7,363 nucleotides of DNA from Anaerolineae bacterium. Its GTDB lineage: Bacteria > Chloroflexota > Anaerolineae > B4-G1. Each line of letters opens with the position of its first letter. The stretch's first letter is position 1. The notes beneath the pieces were generated by a model that was given only the letters and a program-made list of their open reading frames with translations, was not told the origin of the DNA and made no database searches. The stretch covers positions 1-7,363 of the forward strand of contig JAUWOI010000210.1 of NCBI GenBank assembly GCA_030612185.1, given 5' to 3'. Shown here piece by piece: positions 1-5,552 of this stretch. Position numbers and translations under genes: made by a program.

Positions 1-13
1 AACCAAAAGCTTC

Positions 14-139
14 AACGCAGAGGCGCAGAGACGCAAAGAAATTTAAATGGTAGATCAAGATTAGTTCAGTCAAAGGCATCGATTCTCAAAAATATTAAAG
101 CATCATTCAAGAATCTCTGCGCCTTTGCGTCTCTGCGTT
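14..139. repeat. Imperfect inverted repeat made of 8-nt units, downstream of lysS
   Basis: Two 25-nt arms (14-38 and 115-139) are inverted copies of each other with 21 of 25 positions matching. Each arm is itself about three copies of an 8-nt unit, CGCARAGR. The arms flank about 76 bp of A+T-rich sequence with no gene. The pair lies 40-165 bp beyond the lysS stop codon. It could fold in the lysS transcript, but no convincing T-run follows on the minus strand, so I do not call it a terminator. It resembles dispersed intergenic repeats that I recall from Chloroflexota and other environmental genomes, but I cannot check that here. Nothing else is visible in 1-178. Confidence 0.7.
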
Positions 140-178
140 AATATTAGCCCCTTTTTTCAGTGGAGTCACTAATTCAAT

Positions 179-1687
179 TCACTCCTTGGCTCGTAATTGC
201 GGGAAGAGAATGACCTCACGAATAGCAGGCTTGTCTGTGAGGAGCATCACCAGCCGGTCTACGCCCAATCCGAAGCCGCCACTGGGTGGCATACCATATT
301 TCATCGCCCGCAGGTAGTCCTCGTCCATCGGATGAGCCTCTTCGTCATCAGGCGCATACAGCCGCCCCATCTCCAAGAACCTCTGTTCCTGGTCAAAGGG
401 ATCGTTCAATTCAGTGAAGGCGTTGCCCATCTCCAGCCCTCCGATGAAATACTCGAAGCGCTCGACGTGCGTCGGGTCGTCGGGTTTGGTCTTGGCCAGC
501 GGAGAGATGTCGCGGGGGTAATCCATCACGAAGGTCGGCTGGACCAACGTCGGCTCGACCGTCCCCAGTAGCCCCTTGTCAATCAAGTAGCCCCAGGTCG
601 CGCCCGGCTTGGCCGGCAACCCCTTGGCCTGCATCGCGGACGCCAATTCCTCGGCGGTGGGATACTGGCGGTAGTCAATGCCCGTCACCTCGAGGACAAC
701 GTCACGCAGCGTGACCCGCCGCCAGGGGGGGTGGAAGTTTATCTCGTGACCCTGGTAGCGGATCACCTGGCGGCCCAGCACCTCCTCGACGACGTAAGCG
801 ATCATCTGCTCGCAGAACGTCATCACGTCGTGATAGTCCCAGTAGGCGGCGTAGAACTCCAGTTGGGTGAACTCTGGATTGTGCTTTTGGGATACACCCT
901 CATTGCGGAAGTCGTGCCCGATTTCGTAAACTCTGTCGTACATCCCCACCAGGAGCCTCTTCAAGTATAGTTCGAACGCGATGCGCAAGTATAAATCCTG
1001 GTGCAATTGATGGTGATGGGTGATGAAGGGGCGAGCCGCTGCGCCTCCGTAGACCGGCTGAAGGATAGGTGTCTCAACCTCCAGGAACCCACGATCATCA
1101 AAAAAACGGCGTAGGGCTTTGATCGCGCGGGCACGCACGCGGAAAACCTCGCGCACGTCGGGGTTGCAGGCCAGGTCGGCGTACCGCTGGCGATATCGCT
1201 CTTCGACGTCGGAGAAACCAGTGTAGCGCACCCGCCTGCCGTCCACCTCCCTCTCCTTGATCACCGGTAGCGGGCTGATCGCCTTGGCCAGCATACGCAC
1301 CTGCTTCACGCGGACACTGATCTCGCCAGTACGAGTGCGCATCAACGCGCCCTCCCCGCCCACGAAGTCGCCCAGATCGAAGTCCCGCTTGAACATATCG
1401 TAGGCCTCTTCACCTACGTCGTCAATGCGCAGGAAGAGCTGAATGGAGCCGCTCCCGTCTTCGATGTGTGCGAAGGTGACTTTTCCCATCACGCGCATAC
1501 TACGCAGCCGTCCGCTCACAGCGACATGGGAACCTCCTTCCCCAGCAGCCTCGGCCGCTTCAAGAGCGGCAATCGCCTCGGCTACGGTGTGAGTACGCTT
1601 GACACGATGGGGATAAGGTTCGACCCCTCGGGCTCGCAGTCGCTCCAGTTTCTCCACGCGTTGCCGTTCCAGTTCTGTTAATTCCAT
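179..1687 (-). CDS. lysS: Lysyl-tRNA synthetase, class II
   Basis: This cytoplasmic enzyme charges tRNA-Lys with lysine using ATP. The product is 502 aa, the usual size for bacterial LysRS. The N-terminal OB-fold anticodon-binding domain spans about residues 55-138 (VSGRLRSMRVMGK, HIEDGSGSIQLF). The class II catalytic core follows: motif 1 region near 195-214 (FLEVETPILQPVYGGAAARP), motif 2 at about 253-277 (FRNEGVSQKHNPEFTQLE), a lysine/ATP-site region (NAFTELNDP) near 422-430, and motif 3 at about 471-498 (GFGLGVDRLVMLL). The frame stays open 27 codons further upstream, but the chosen ATG has an AGGAGA Shine-Dalgarno 4 nt before it and begins the family-like helix MELTELERQR. An in-frame ATG at 1706-1708 is the alternative. 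The motif 2 approach reads EIGHDFRNEG where EIGR is more usual. The gene is 99 nt downstream of greA, a pairing also known from Firmicutes, with a terminator-like hairpin between them. Confidence 0.97.
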   Translation of the reverse strand: MELTELERQRVEKLERLRARGVEPYPHRVKRTHTVAEAIAALEAAEAAGEGGSHVAVSGRLRSMRVMGKVTFAHIEDGSGSIQLFLRIDDVGEEAYDMFKRDFDLGDFVGGEGALMRTRTGEISVRVKQVRMLAKAISPLPVIKEREVDGRRVRYTGFSDVEERYRQRYADLACNPDVREVFRVRARAIKALRRFFDDRGFLEVETPILQPVYGGAAARPFITHHHQLHQDLYLRIAFELYLKRLLVGMYDRVYEIGHDFRNEGVSQKHNPEFTQLEFYAAYWDYHDVMTFCEQMIAYVVEEVLGRQVIRYQGHEINFHPPWRRVTLRDVVLEVTGIDYRQYPTAEELASAMQAKGLPAKPGATWGYLIDKGLLGTVEPTLVQPTFVMDYPRDISPLAKTKPDDPTHVERFEYFIGGLEMGNAFTELNDPFDQEQRFLEMGRLYAPDDEEAHPMDEDYLRAMKYGMPPSGGFGLGVDRLVMLLTDKPAIREVILFPQLRAKE

Positions 1688-1691
1688 AACG

Positions 1692-1697
1692 TCTCCT
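1692..1697 (-). promoter_or_regulatory. Ribosome binding site that sets the lysS start
   Basis: The minus strand reads AGGAGA, then CGTT, then ATG. This strong Shine-Dalgarno supports the ATG at 1685-1687 over the upstream in-frame ATG at 1706-1708, which has no such site. Confidence 0.75.
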
Positions 1698-1714
1698 GCA
1701 TCTACCATGCGTCT

Positions 1715-1720
1715 ATTATA
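1715..1720 (-). promoter_or_regulatory. Possible -10 element for lysS
   Basis: The minus strand reads a perfect TATAAT here, directly after the T-rich tail of the hairpin at 1727-1760. I find no -35 hexamer at 15-19 nt spacing and no extended -10 TG, so it may simply be part of the A+T-rich terminator tail. If it is active, transcription would start near 1708, at the in-frame ATG upstream of the RBS-preceded start. Confidence 0.25.
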
Positions 1721-1760
1721 AAAATACCCACGCTGACCACCTCGCGAGGTCCTGCGTGGG
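1721..1760 (-). terminator. Intrinsic terminator-like hairpin after greA
   Basis: Read on the minus strand, outer arms CCCACGC and GCGTGGG (1754-1760 and 1727-1733) enclose an imperfect inner stem with the 12-nt palindrome ACCTCGCGAGGT at its tip. The sequence TATTTTTAT follows at once. The hairpin starts about 27 nt after the greA stop codon. This is the expected form of a Rho-independent terminator. lysS begins only 33 nt beyond it, so lysS depends either on readthrough or on its own start near 1708. Confidence 0.65.
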
Positions 1761-1786
1761 CGACTCACACTCCACCGATTTGTGAT

Positions 1787-2254
1787 TCACTGAATCTTCA
1801 CAATTTTGAACACCAGCGCGCCGTCAGGAGCATTGACCTCGACCTCTCCCCCCACCTTGCGCCCCATCAGCGCCCTCCCCAGAGGGGATTCGTTGGAAAT
1901 CAGGCCCTTAGCAGGATCAGCCTCGGCCGAGCCGACGATGTGGTAGGTCTCCGGCGGCCCATCCCCTTCTACAACGGTGACGCGACTGCCCAGTCCCACT
2001 GCCTCGCGCGGCCCCTCTTCCTCAATCATGACCACATCGCCCAACATGCTCCCCAGCATCAGGATACGTCCTTCCACGAAGGCTTGTTCATTGCGCGCAT
2101 CCTCTAACTCTGCATTCTCCAGAATGTCGCCCTCTTTCAGCGCCTGATGGAGACGCCGGGCGACCTCCTGACGCCGAACCGTGCGCAGGTGGTTCAATTC
2201 TTGCTCCAGTTTACGATACCCTTCACGGGTTAGGAACGTCGGTCCCTCATTCAT
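1787..2254 (-). CDS. greA: Transcription elongation factor GreA
   Basis: GreA enters the secondary channel of backtracked RNA polymerase and stimulates cleavage of the extruded 3' RNA end, rescuing stalled complexes. The product is 155 aa, close to the usual 158. The N-terminal antiparallel coiled coil (about 8-76) opens with FLTREGYRKLEQELNHLR and carries the tip motif GDILENAE. Its acidic residues D43 and E46 match the pair that coordinates the catalytic Mg2+ in the family. The C-terminal FKBP-like domain follows from about residue 80 (VGLGSRVTVVE, NESPLGRALMGRKVGGEVEV). An AGGA Shine-Dalgarno lies 9 nt before the ATG. The gene is divergent from serS and has a leader of about 225 nt. A terminator-like hairpin follows the stop, with lysS beyond it. 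Confidence 0.96.
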   Translation of the reverse strand: MNEGPTFLTREGYRKLEQELNHLRTVRRQEVARRLHQALKEGDILENAELEDARNEQAFVEGRILMLGSMLGDVVMIEEEGPREAVGLGSRVTVVEGDGPPETYHIVGSAEADPAKGLISNESPLGRALMGRKVGGEVEVNAPDGALVFKIVKIQ

Positions 2255-2310
2255 CCATTATGTTCCTGATGTAAACAAGTGTTCAATATTCTCACAAACG
2301 AATCAAAACA

Positions 2311-2369
2311 TGGGACGCAGACGCACGCTGATTCTCTATCCGCGAAAATCCGCGTGTATCTACGTCCCA
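2311..2369. repeat. Inverted-repeat element in the greA leader, CGCGGAT type
   Basis: The outer arms TGGGACG (2311-2317) and CGTCCCA (2363-2369) are perfectly complementary. Inside, the minus strand carries degenerate short direct repeats: CGCGGAT twice, then variants such as CAGCGTGCGTCTGCGTCC. Two CGCG tetramers (2341-2344 and 2351-2354) can pair around a 6-nt loop. The look is that of a dispersed intergenic repeat rather than a gene. It lies within the predicted untranslated leader of greA, 57 nt before the start codon. No convincing gene lies in 2255-2619; the rest holds the greA and serS promoters, a possible attenuator and a short open frame. Confidence 0.6.
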
Positions 2370-2436
2370 CTTTCTCTTCCATGAACCTGCAAAAAGAAAC
2401 GCCCAACACCATAGAGCGGGGTTCCCTGTAGATAGC

Positions 2437-2463
2437 AAAAACTGAGATGGTGTGACTCTCAGT
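2437..2463 (-). terminator. Possible attenuator hairpin in the greA leader
   Basis: On the minus strand ACTGAGA (2457-2463) and TCTCAGT (2441-2447) form a 7-bp stem with a 9-nt loop. The T-run overlaps the stem's last base and reaches 2437. It lies about 20 nt after the predicted greA start of transcription, so stopping here would give a short RNA of about 45 nt. The stem has only three G-C pairs, so it is weak. Confidence 0.35.
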
Positions 2464-2487
2464 CAGTTCTGGAGACAAGATGTATAG

Positions 2488-2516
2488 ATTATAACCCAAA
2501 GTGGTCAATTTGTAAA
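2488..2516 (-). promoter_or_regulatory. Sigma70-type promoter for greA
   Basis: On the minus strand: TTTACA (2511-2516, five of six consensus bases), a 17-nt spacer, then a perfect TATAAT (2488-2493). The expected start is near 2481. The -35 lies on the same bases as the -35 of the divergent serS promoter. Confidence 0.7.
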
Positions 2517-2538
2517 GTTGAATGGGCCGTGCTATAAT
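2510..2538 (+). promoter_or_regulatory. Sigma70-type promoter for serS
   Basis: TTGTAA (2510-2515), a 17-nt spacer, then a perfect TATAAT (2533-2538). The expected start is near 2545, giving a leader of about 75 nt. That is too short for a typical T-box, and I see no T-box specifier structure. Confidence 0.7.
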
Positions 2539-2540
2539 CA

Positions 2541-2618
2541 TTGCAGCTCCCCGACGAGCGGCTGCGCCAGGCCATCCTCCAGGCCATTGAAAGATGGGAG
2601 CAGACACAGGAGAGATAA
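2541..2618 (+). other. Short coding-like open frame in the serS leader
   Basis: A 25-codon frame opens after a TAA at 2535-2537 and ends with TAA at 2616-2618, one base before the serS ATG. It reads like real protein ([19 protein letters not shown]) with GC-rich third positions at its start. The only plausible start is TTG at 2541, with no Shine-Dalgarno and slightly upstream of the predicted transcription start. It has no run of serine codons, so it is not a classic attenuation peptide for serS. It may be the remnant of a gene that once ended here, or chance. I do not recognise it. Confidence 0.2.
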
Positions 2619-2619
2619 T

Positions 2620-3903
2620 ATGCTCGACATCACGCTCATTCGTGAACAGCCAGAACTGGTCAAGGCCGCGTTGCTGAGCCGGAACGAAGACCCGGCCCAG
2701 GTGAATATCATCCTGGCGCTGGATGCACAGCGGCGCAAACTACTCCAGGAGGTCGAGGCGCTCAGAGCCAAGCGTAACCACGTCTCCAAGGAGATCAGCC
2801 GGCTCAAGGACAAGGTCAAACGGGAGCGACTCATCACTGAGATGCGTCAGGTAGGAGATCGCATCAGCGAACTTGAAGCCCGGCTACGCGAGGTCGAACC
2901 TGACCTCAAGGCAACGATGCTGGCGATGCCCAACCCGCCGCACGCAAGTGTGCCCGTTGGTCCTGATGAGACACACAACCCGGTCTTACGGGAGCAGGGA
3001 GAGCCCCAGGAGTTTGACTTCGAGCCAGTGGCTCATTGGGACCTGGGGCCAGAACTGGGCATCCTCGACTTCGAGCGGGGCGTGAAACTCTCCGGCAGCC
3101 GTTTCTACGTCTTACGCGGGGCCGGGGCGTGTTTGCAGCGTGCGCTCATCGCCTGGATGCTGGACGTGCACGTTAGGGATCACGGCTACACCGAGATCTA
3201 TCCGCCTTTTGTCGTCAAGGAAGAGTGTATGTGGGGGGCTGGGGAACTCCCCAAGTTTGCCGATAATATTTATCATGACATCAAGGATGACCTCTGGCTC
3301 ATCCCCACGGCCGAGGTACCGCTGACCAATCTGCACCGGGACGAGATTCTCAGCGCTGATGAACTGCCTCTGCGCTATGTAGCCCACAGTGCCTGTTTCC
3401 GCCGTGAGAAGATGAGCGCTGGGCGAGATGTGCGCGGCATCAAGCGCGGGCACCAGTTCGACAAAGTGGAGATGTATAGGTTCACCAGCCCAGACACCAG
3501 TTACGACGAACTGGAAACAATGCTTGAGGATGCACTGGACATCTGCCGCCGCTTGGATATTCCCTTCCGTATAAAAGAACTCTGCACGGGTGATCTGGGT
3601 TTCCACTCGGCCAAGACCTACGACATTGAGATGTGGGCGCCGGGCTGCGGGGAGTGGTTGGAAGTCAGTTCCCTCAGCAACTGCGAAACATTTCAGGCGC
3701 GGCGGGCGAGTATCCGCTACCGGCCAGAGCGAGGGGCCAAACCCCGCTTCGTCCACACGCTCAACGGCTCCGGGTTGGCCTTGCCCCGGGTGATGATCGC
3801 TATTATGGAGAATTACCAGCAGGCAGATGGCAGTATCGTGGTACCTGAAGTGCTGCGGCCGTGGATGAGGGGCATCAAGATCATCGGCGGCCCCGCAAAT
3901 TGA
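2620..3903 (+). CDS. serS: Seryl-tRNA synthetase
   Basis: This class IIa synthetase charges tRNA-Ser (and tRNA-Sec where present) with serine. The product is 427 aa, typical for bacteria. The N-terminal long coiled-coil arm (about 30-100, rich in K/R/E/L), which contacts the long variable arm of tRNA-Ser, is followed by the catalytic domain: motif 1 region [12 protein letters not shown] (188-199), the serine-site TAE at 230-232 (PTAEVPLTN), motif 2 ([20 protein letters not shown], from about 260) and motif 3 ([20 protein letters not shown], 381-400). The frame is open 34 codons further upstream, but that stretch spans the promoter. The chosen ATG has AGGAG 7 nt ahead and starts with the family-like [18 protein letters not shown]. 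The -35 box of the tRNA promoter overlaps its stop codon, and two tRNA-Ser genes follow within 200 bp. Confidence 0.97.
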   Translation: MLDITLIREQPELVKAALLSRNEDPAQVNIILALDAQRRKLLQEVEALRAKRNHVSKEISRLKDKVKRERLITEMRQVGDRISELEARLREVEPDLKATMLAMPNPPHASVPVGPDETHNPVLREQGEPQEFDFEPVAHWDLGPELGILDFERGVKLSGSRFYVLRGAGACLQRALIAWMLDVHVRDHGYTEIYPPFVVKEECMWGAGELPKFADNIYHDIKDDLWLIPTAEVPLTNLHRDEILSADELPLRYVAHSACFRREKMSAGRDVRGIKRGHQFDKVEMYRFTSPDTSYDELETMLEDALDICRRLDIPFRIKELCTGDLGFHSAKTYDIEMWAPGCGEWLEVSSLSNCETFQARRASIRYRPERGAKPRFVHTLNGSGLALPRVMIAIMENYQQADGSIVVPEVLRPWMRGIKIIGGPAN

Positions 3904-3928
3904 CAGTTGCTCGCTAGCGTGGTAGAAT
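3900..3928 (+). promoter_or_regulatory. Sigma70-type promoter for the tRNA cluster
   Basis: A perfect TTGACA (3900-3905), a 17-nt spacer and TAGAAT (3923-3928, five of six). The serS stop TGA (3901-3903) lies inside the -35. The spacer holds the palindrome CGCTAGCG (3912-3919). The expected start is near 3935, about 24 nt before the first tRNA. Confidence 0.75.
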
Positions 3929-3937
3929 CCCACACCA

Positions 3938-3952
3938 GGGGGAGCCACCCCC
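3938..3952 (+). other. G/C hairpin in the 5' leader of the pre-tRNA
   Basis: GGGGG (3938-3942) and CCCCC (3948-3952) pair around AGCCA. The hairpin ends 6 nt before the mature 5' end of tRNA-Ser(UGA), near the RNase P cleavage point. It could be chance or could help leader processing. Confidence 0.35.
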
Positions 3953-3958
3953 GGAACC

Positions 3959-4048
<90 letters not shown>

Positions 4049-4100
4049 CAACAACGGAACAATAAAAAAACGGAAGTAGGACAACGGAATAGCGGTACCC

Positions 4101-4193
4101 GGGGAGGTGCCAGAGTGGTTGAATGGGGCCGCCTGCTAAGCGGTTGTGGGGTTAATAGCTCCACCCAGGGTTCGAATCCCTGCCTCCCCGCCA
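4101..4193 (+). tRNA. tRNA-Ser(GCU)
   Basis: A complete 93-nt class II tRNA with encoded CCA. The acceptor GGGGAGG (4101-4107) pairs with CCTCCCC (4183-4189), with G73. Anticodon loop CTGCTAA with anticodon GCT at 4135-4137 reads AGC/AGU. The T arm is CAGGG-TTCGAAT-CCCTG. The long variable arm GTGGGGTTAATAGCTCCAC forms a stem. It lies 52 nt after tRNA-Ser(UGA) in an A-rich spacer, and only 5 nt before the next tRNA. Confidence 0.97.
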
Positions 4194-4198
4194 GTTAT

Positions 4199-4274
4199 GC
4201 CCTCGTGGCTCAGTGGATAGAGCGTCTGGTTGCGGACCAGAAGGCCACAGGTTCGAATCCTGTCGAGGGTACCA
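4199..4274 (+). tRNA. tRNA-Arg(GCG)
   Basis: A complete 76-nt class I tRNA with encoded CCA. The acceptor GCCCTCG (4199-4205) pairs with CGAGGGT (4264-4270), leaving a G1-U72 wobble at the end of the stem. The D arm is GCTC...GAGC, and the D loop carries an A after GG, matching the arginine identity base A20. The anticodon stem TCTGG/CCAGA encloses TTGCGGA, anticodon GCG at 4232-4234 for CGC (and CGU by wobble). The T arm is ACAGG-TTCGAAT-CCTGT, with discriminator A. Most bacteria read this box with an ACG (inosine) tRNA, so the anticodon is notable. Confidence 0.93.
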
Positions 4275-4308
4275 GAGACCGAAAAGGTGTATGGGGCACT
4301 ACCTTCAT

Positions 4309-4354
4309 GCCCCCCGGCTCACAAAGCGAGAAAGCCGGGGGGCGTCTACTTTTT
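4309..4354 (+). terminator. Intrinsic terminator of the tRNA cluster
   Basis: A perfect 11-bp G/C-rich stem (GCCCCCCGGCT at 4309-4319, AGCCGGGGGGC at 4333-4343) with a 13-nt loop. The sequence GTCTAC and a T-run (4350-4354) follow, then a second T-run a few bases on. It lies 34 nt after the CCA of tRNA-Arg and about 40 nt before the next promoter, so it separates the tRNA unit from the deacetylase gene. Confidence 0.85.
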
Positions 4355-4395
4355 CAGATTTTTGGGTCACGTTTTCAGTGAGGCCATTTACTCTG

Positions 4396-4423
4396 TTGAC
4401 ACTCCCGCGTGAGCGAGTATAAT
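4396..4423 (+). promoter_or_regulatory. Full-consensus sigma70 promoter for the deacetylase gene
   Basis: Perfect TTGACA (4396-4401) and perfect TATAAT (4418-4423) with a 16-nt spacer. The expected start is near 4430 with a leader of about 37 nt. This is the closest match to consensus of the promoters in the window and suggests strong constitutive expression unless repressed. Confidence 0.8.
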
Positions 4424-4466
4424 CACAACACCACCCGATCAAGTCAGGCTCCGAAGCGGAGGATAT

Positions 4467-5495
4467 ATGGATACAGCCTACGTTTACGACCCAATCTATC
4501 TCGAACACGACCTGCCCTCCCACCCTGAGAACGCCCGTCGCCTGAAGCGCATCTTCAGCACGCTGGAAGACGATGGAATACTGACACGTCTGAGGCTCCT
4601 GGAGCCCCACCCGGCAACAGCCGAGGAACTGCAGCGCGTGCACACCCCAAGGCACATCGAACGGGTACAGCGCAAAGCCCAGGCTGGCGGCGGGAACCTC
4701 GACCCCGACACCTACGTCTCCCCTCGCTCCTTCGACGCGGCACTGATGGCCGCCGGTGGGGTTGTGCGAGCAGTGGAGGCAGTGCTGGCGGGAGAGATCG
4801 CCAATGGTTTCGCCCTGGTGCGTCCGCCGGGACACCACGCCACAGCCACGCGAGCGATGGGCTTCTGCCTCTTCAACAACGTCGCCGTGGCCGCGCGGGC
4901 GGCGTTGGCGGGAGGAAAAGTGGAGCGCGTCTTCATCGCCGACTTCGACGTGCACCATGGCAATGGGACCCAGGAGACTTTCGCCGACGATCCAGCGGTC
5001 TTCTACTTCTCCTCCCACCAGTACCCGTACTACCCAGGCACCGGCCACTGGCATGAGACAGGGCACGGCGATGGCGAAGGAACCCTGCTCAACGTGCCAC
5101 TGTCACCAGGGGTAGGCGACGCGGGCTACGCTCAGGTCTTCACCGAGTTAGTCTGGCCACTGGCGGAGCGCTTCCGCCCCGACCTGATGCTGGTCTCGGC
5201 TGGCTATGACGCCCACTGGAGCGATCCGCTGGCACAGATGAACCTCTCGTTAACCGGCTACGCCTGGTTGGGACAAGAACTGGTACGTTTGGCCGGGCAG
5301 TTGTGCGACGGGCGGATCGTGTTTACACTCGAGGGTGGCTACGAACTGGATGTACTGGCCTGCGGCGTGCTCAATGCTTTCTACACCATGCTGGGGGAGG
5401 ATATCATCGCTGATCCCATCGGCCCCTCCCCTCATCCCGAGCGGCCGGTAGACGCACTAGTCGCACGCCTGAAGGAAGTGCACGGTCTGGATTGA
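4467..5495 (+). CDS. Class II histone deacetylase-like amidohydrolase
   Basis: A zinc-dependent deacetylase of the arginase/HDAC fold, 342 aa. In bacteria the family includes AcuC, acetylpolyamine amidohydrolases and HDAH-type enzymes, which remove acetyl groups from proteins or small amines in the cytoplasm. The active site is intact: PGHHA with H123-H124 (charge relay), DFDVHHGNGTQ with zinc ligands D161 and H163, AGYDAH with zinc ligand D248, and LEGGY with Y292 as transition-state tyrosine. The N-terminal HPENARRLKRI (about 19-29) is typical. There is no signal peptide or membrane segment. A GGAGGA Shine-Dalgarno lies 3 nt before the ATG. Which substrate it acts on cannot be told from sequence; no acetyltransferase or acetyl-CoA synthetase is adjacent, which weakens a strict AcuC call. 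The TPR gene follows after 57 nt with its own promoter. Confidence 0.93.
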   Translation: MDTAYVYDPIYLEHDLPSHPENARRLKRIFSTLEDDGILTRLRLLEPHPATAEELQRVHTPRHIERVQRKAQAGGGNLDPDTYVSPRSFDAALMAAGGVVRAVEAVLAGEIANGFALVRPPGHHATATRAMGFCLFNNVAVAARAALAGGKVERVFIADFDVHHGNGTQETFADDPAVFYFSSHQYPYYPGTGHWHETGHGDGEGTLLNVPLSPGVGDAGYAQVFTELVWPLAERFRPDLMLVSAGYDAHWSDPLAQMNLSLTGYAWLGQELVRLAGQLCDGRIVFTLEGGYELDVLACGVLNAFYTMLGEDIIADPIGPSPHPERPVDALVARLKEVHGLD

Positions 5496-5519
5496 CTTTT
5501 TGCGCAAGATGTGCATAAT
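5492..5519 (+). promoter_or_regulatory. Sigma70-type promoter for the TPR gene
   Basis: TTGACT (5492-5497), a 16-nt spacer and CATAAT (5514-5519), each five of six consensus bases. The deacetylase stop TGA (5493-5495) lies within the -35. The leader carries a short tandem repeat, CCAATGA twice (5524-5537), before an AGGGGGA-type ribosome binding site at 5542-5548. Confidence 0.6.
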
Positions 5520-5552
5520 CTAACCAATGACCAATGACCAAAGGGGGAAGCA

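Noticed and set aside
1..178. CRISPR array suggested by short repeated units near the left end
   Set aside because: The units are 8 nt, contiguous and inverted between the two arms, with no regular spacers and no cas genes.
2251..2607. 118-codon minus-strand frame whose stop overlaps the greA ATG as ATGA
   Set aside because: The overlap looks like translational coupling, but the frame runs antisense to the serS start region and through both promoters and the repeat element, and its protein has no domain-like features.
2545..2619. T-box riboswitch upstream of serS
   Set aside because: The predicted leader is only about 75 nt, with no T-box sequence or terminator/antiterminator pair.
4051..4089. 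ACAACGGAA repeated at 4051 and 4081 in the spacer between the two tRNA-Ser genes
   Set aside because: Only two short copies in A-rich sequence; not enough to call a repeat element or a processing signal.
4305..5066. 253-codon minus-strand frame opposite the deacetylase gene
   Set aside because: It is antisense to an intact enzyme with a complete active site and includes the terminator stem; no recognisable domain.
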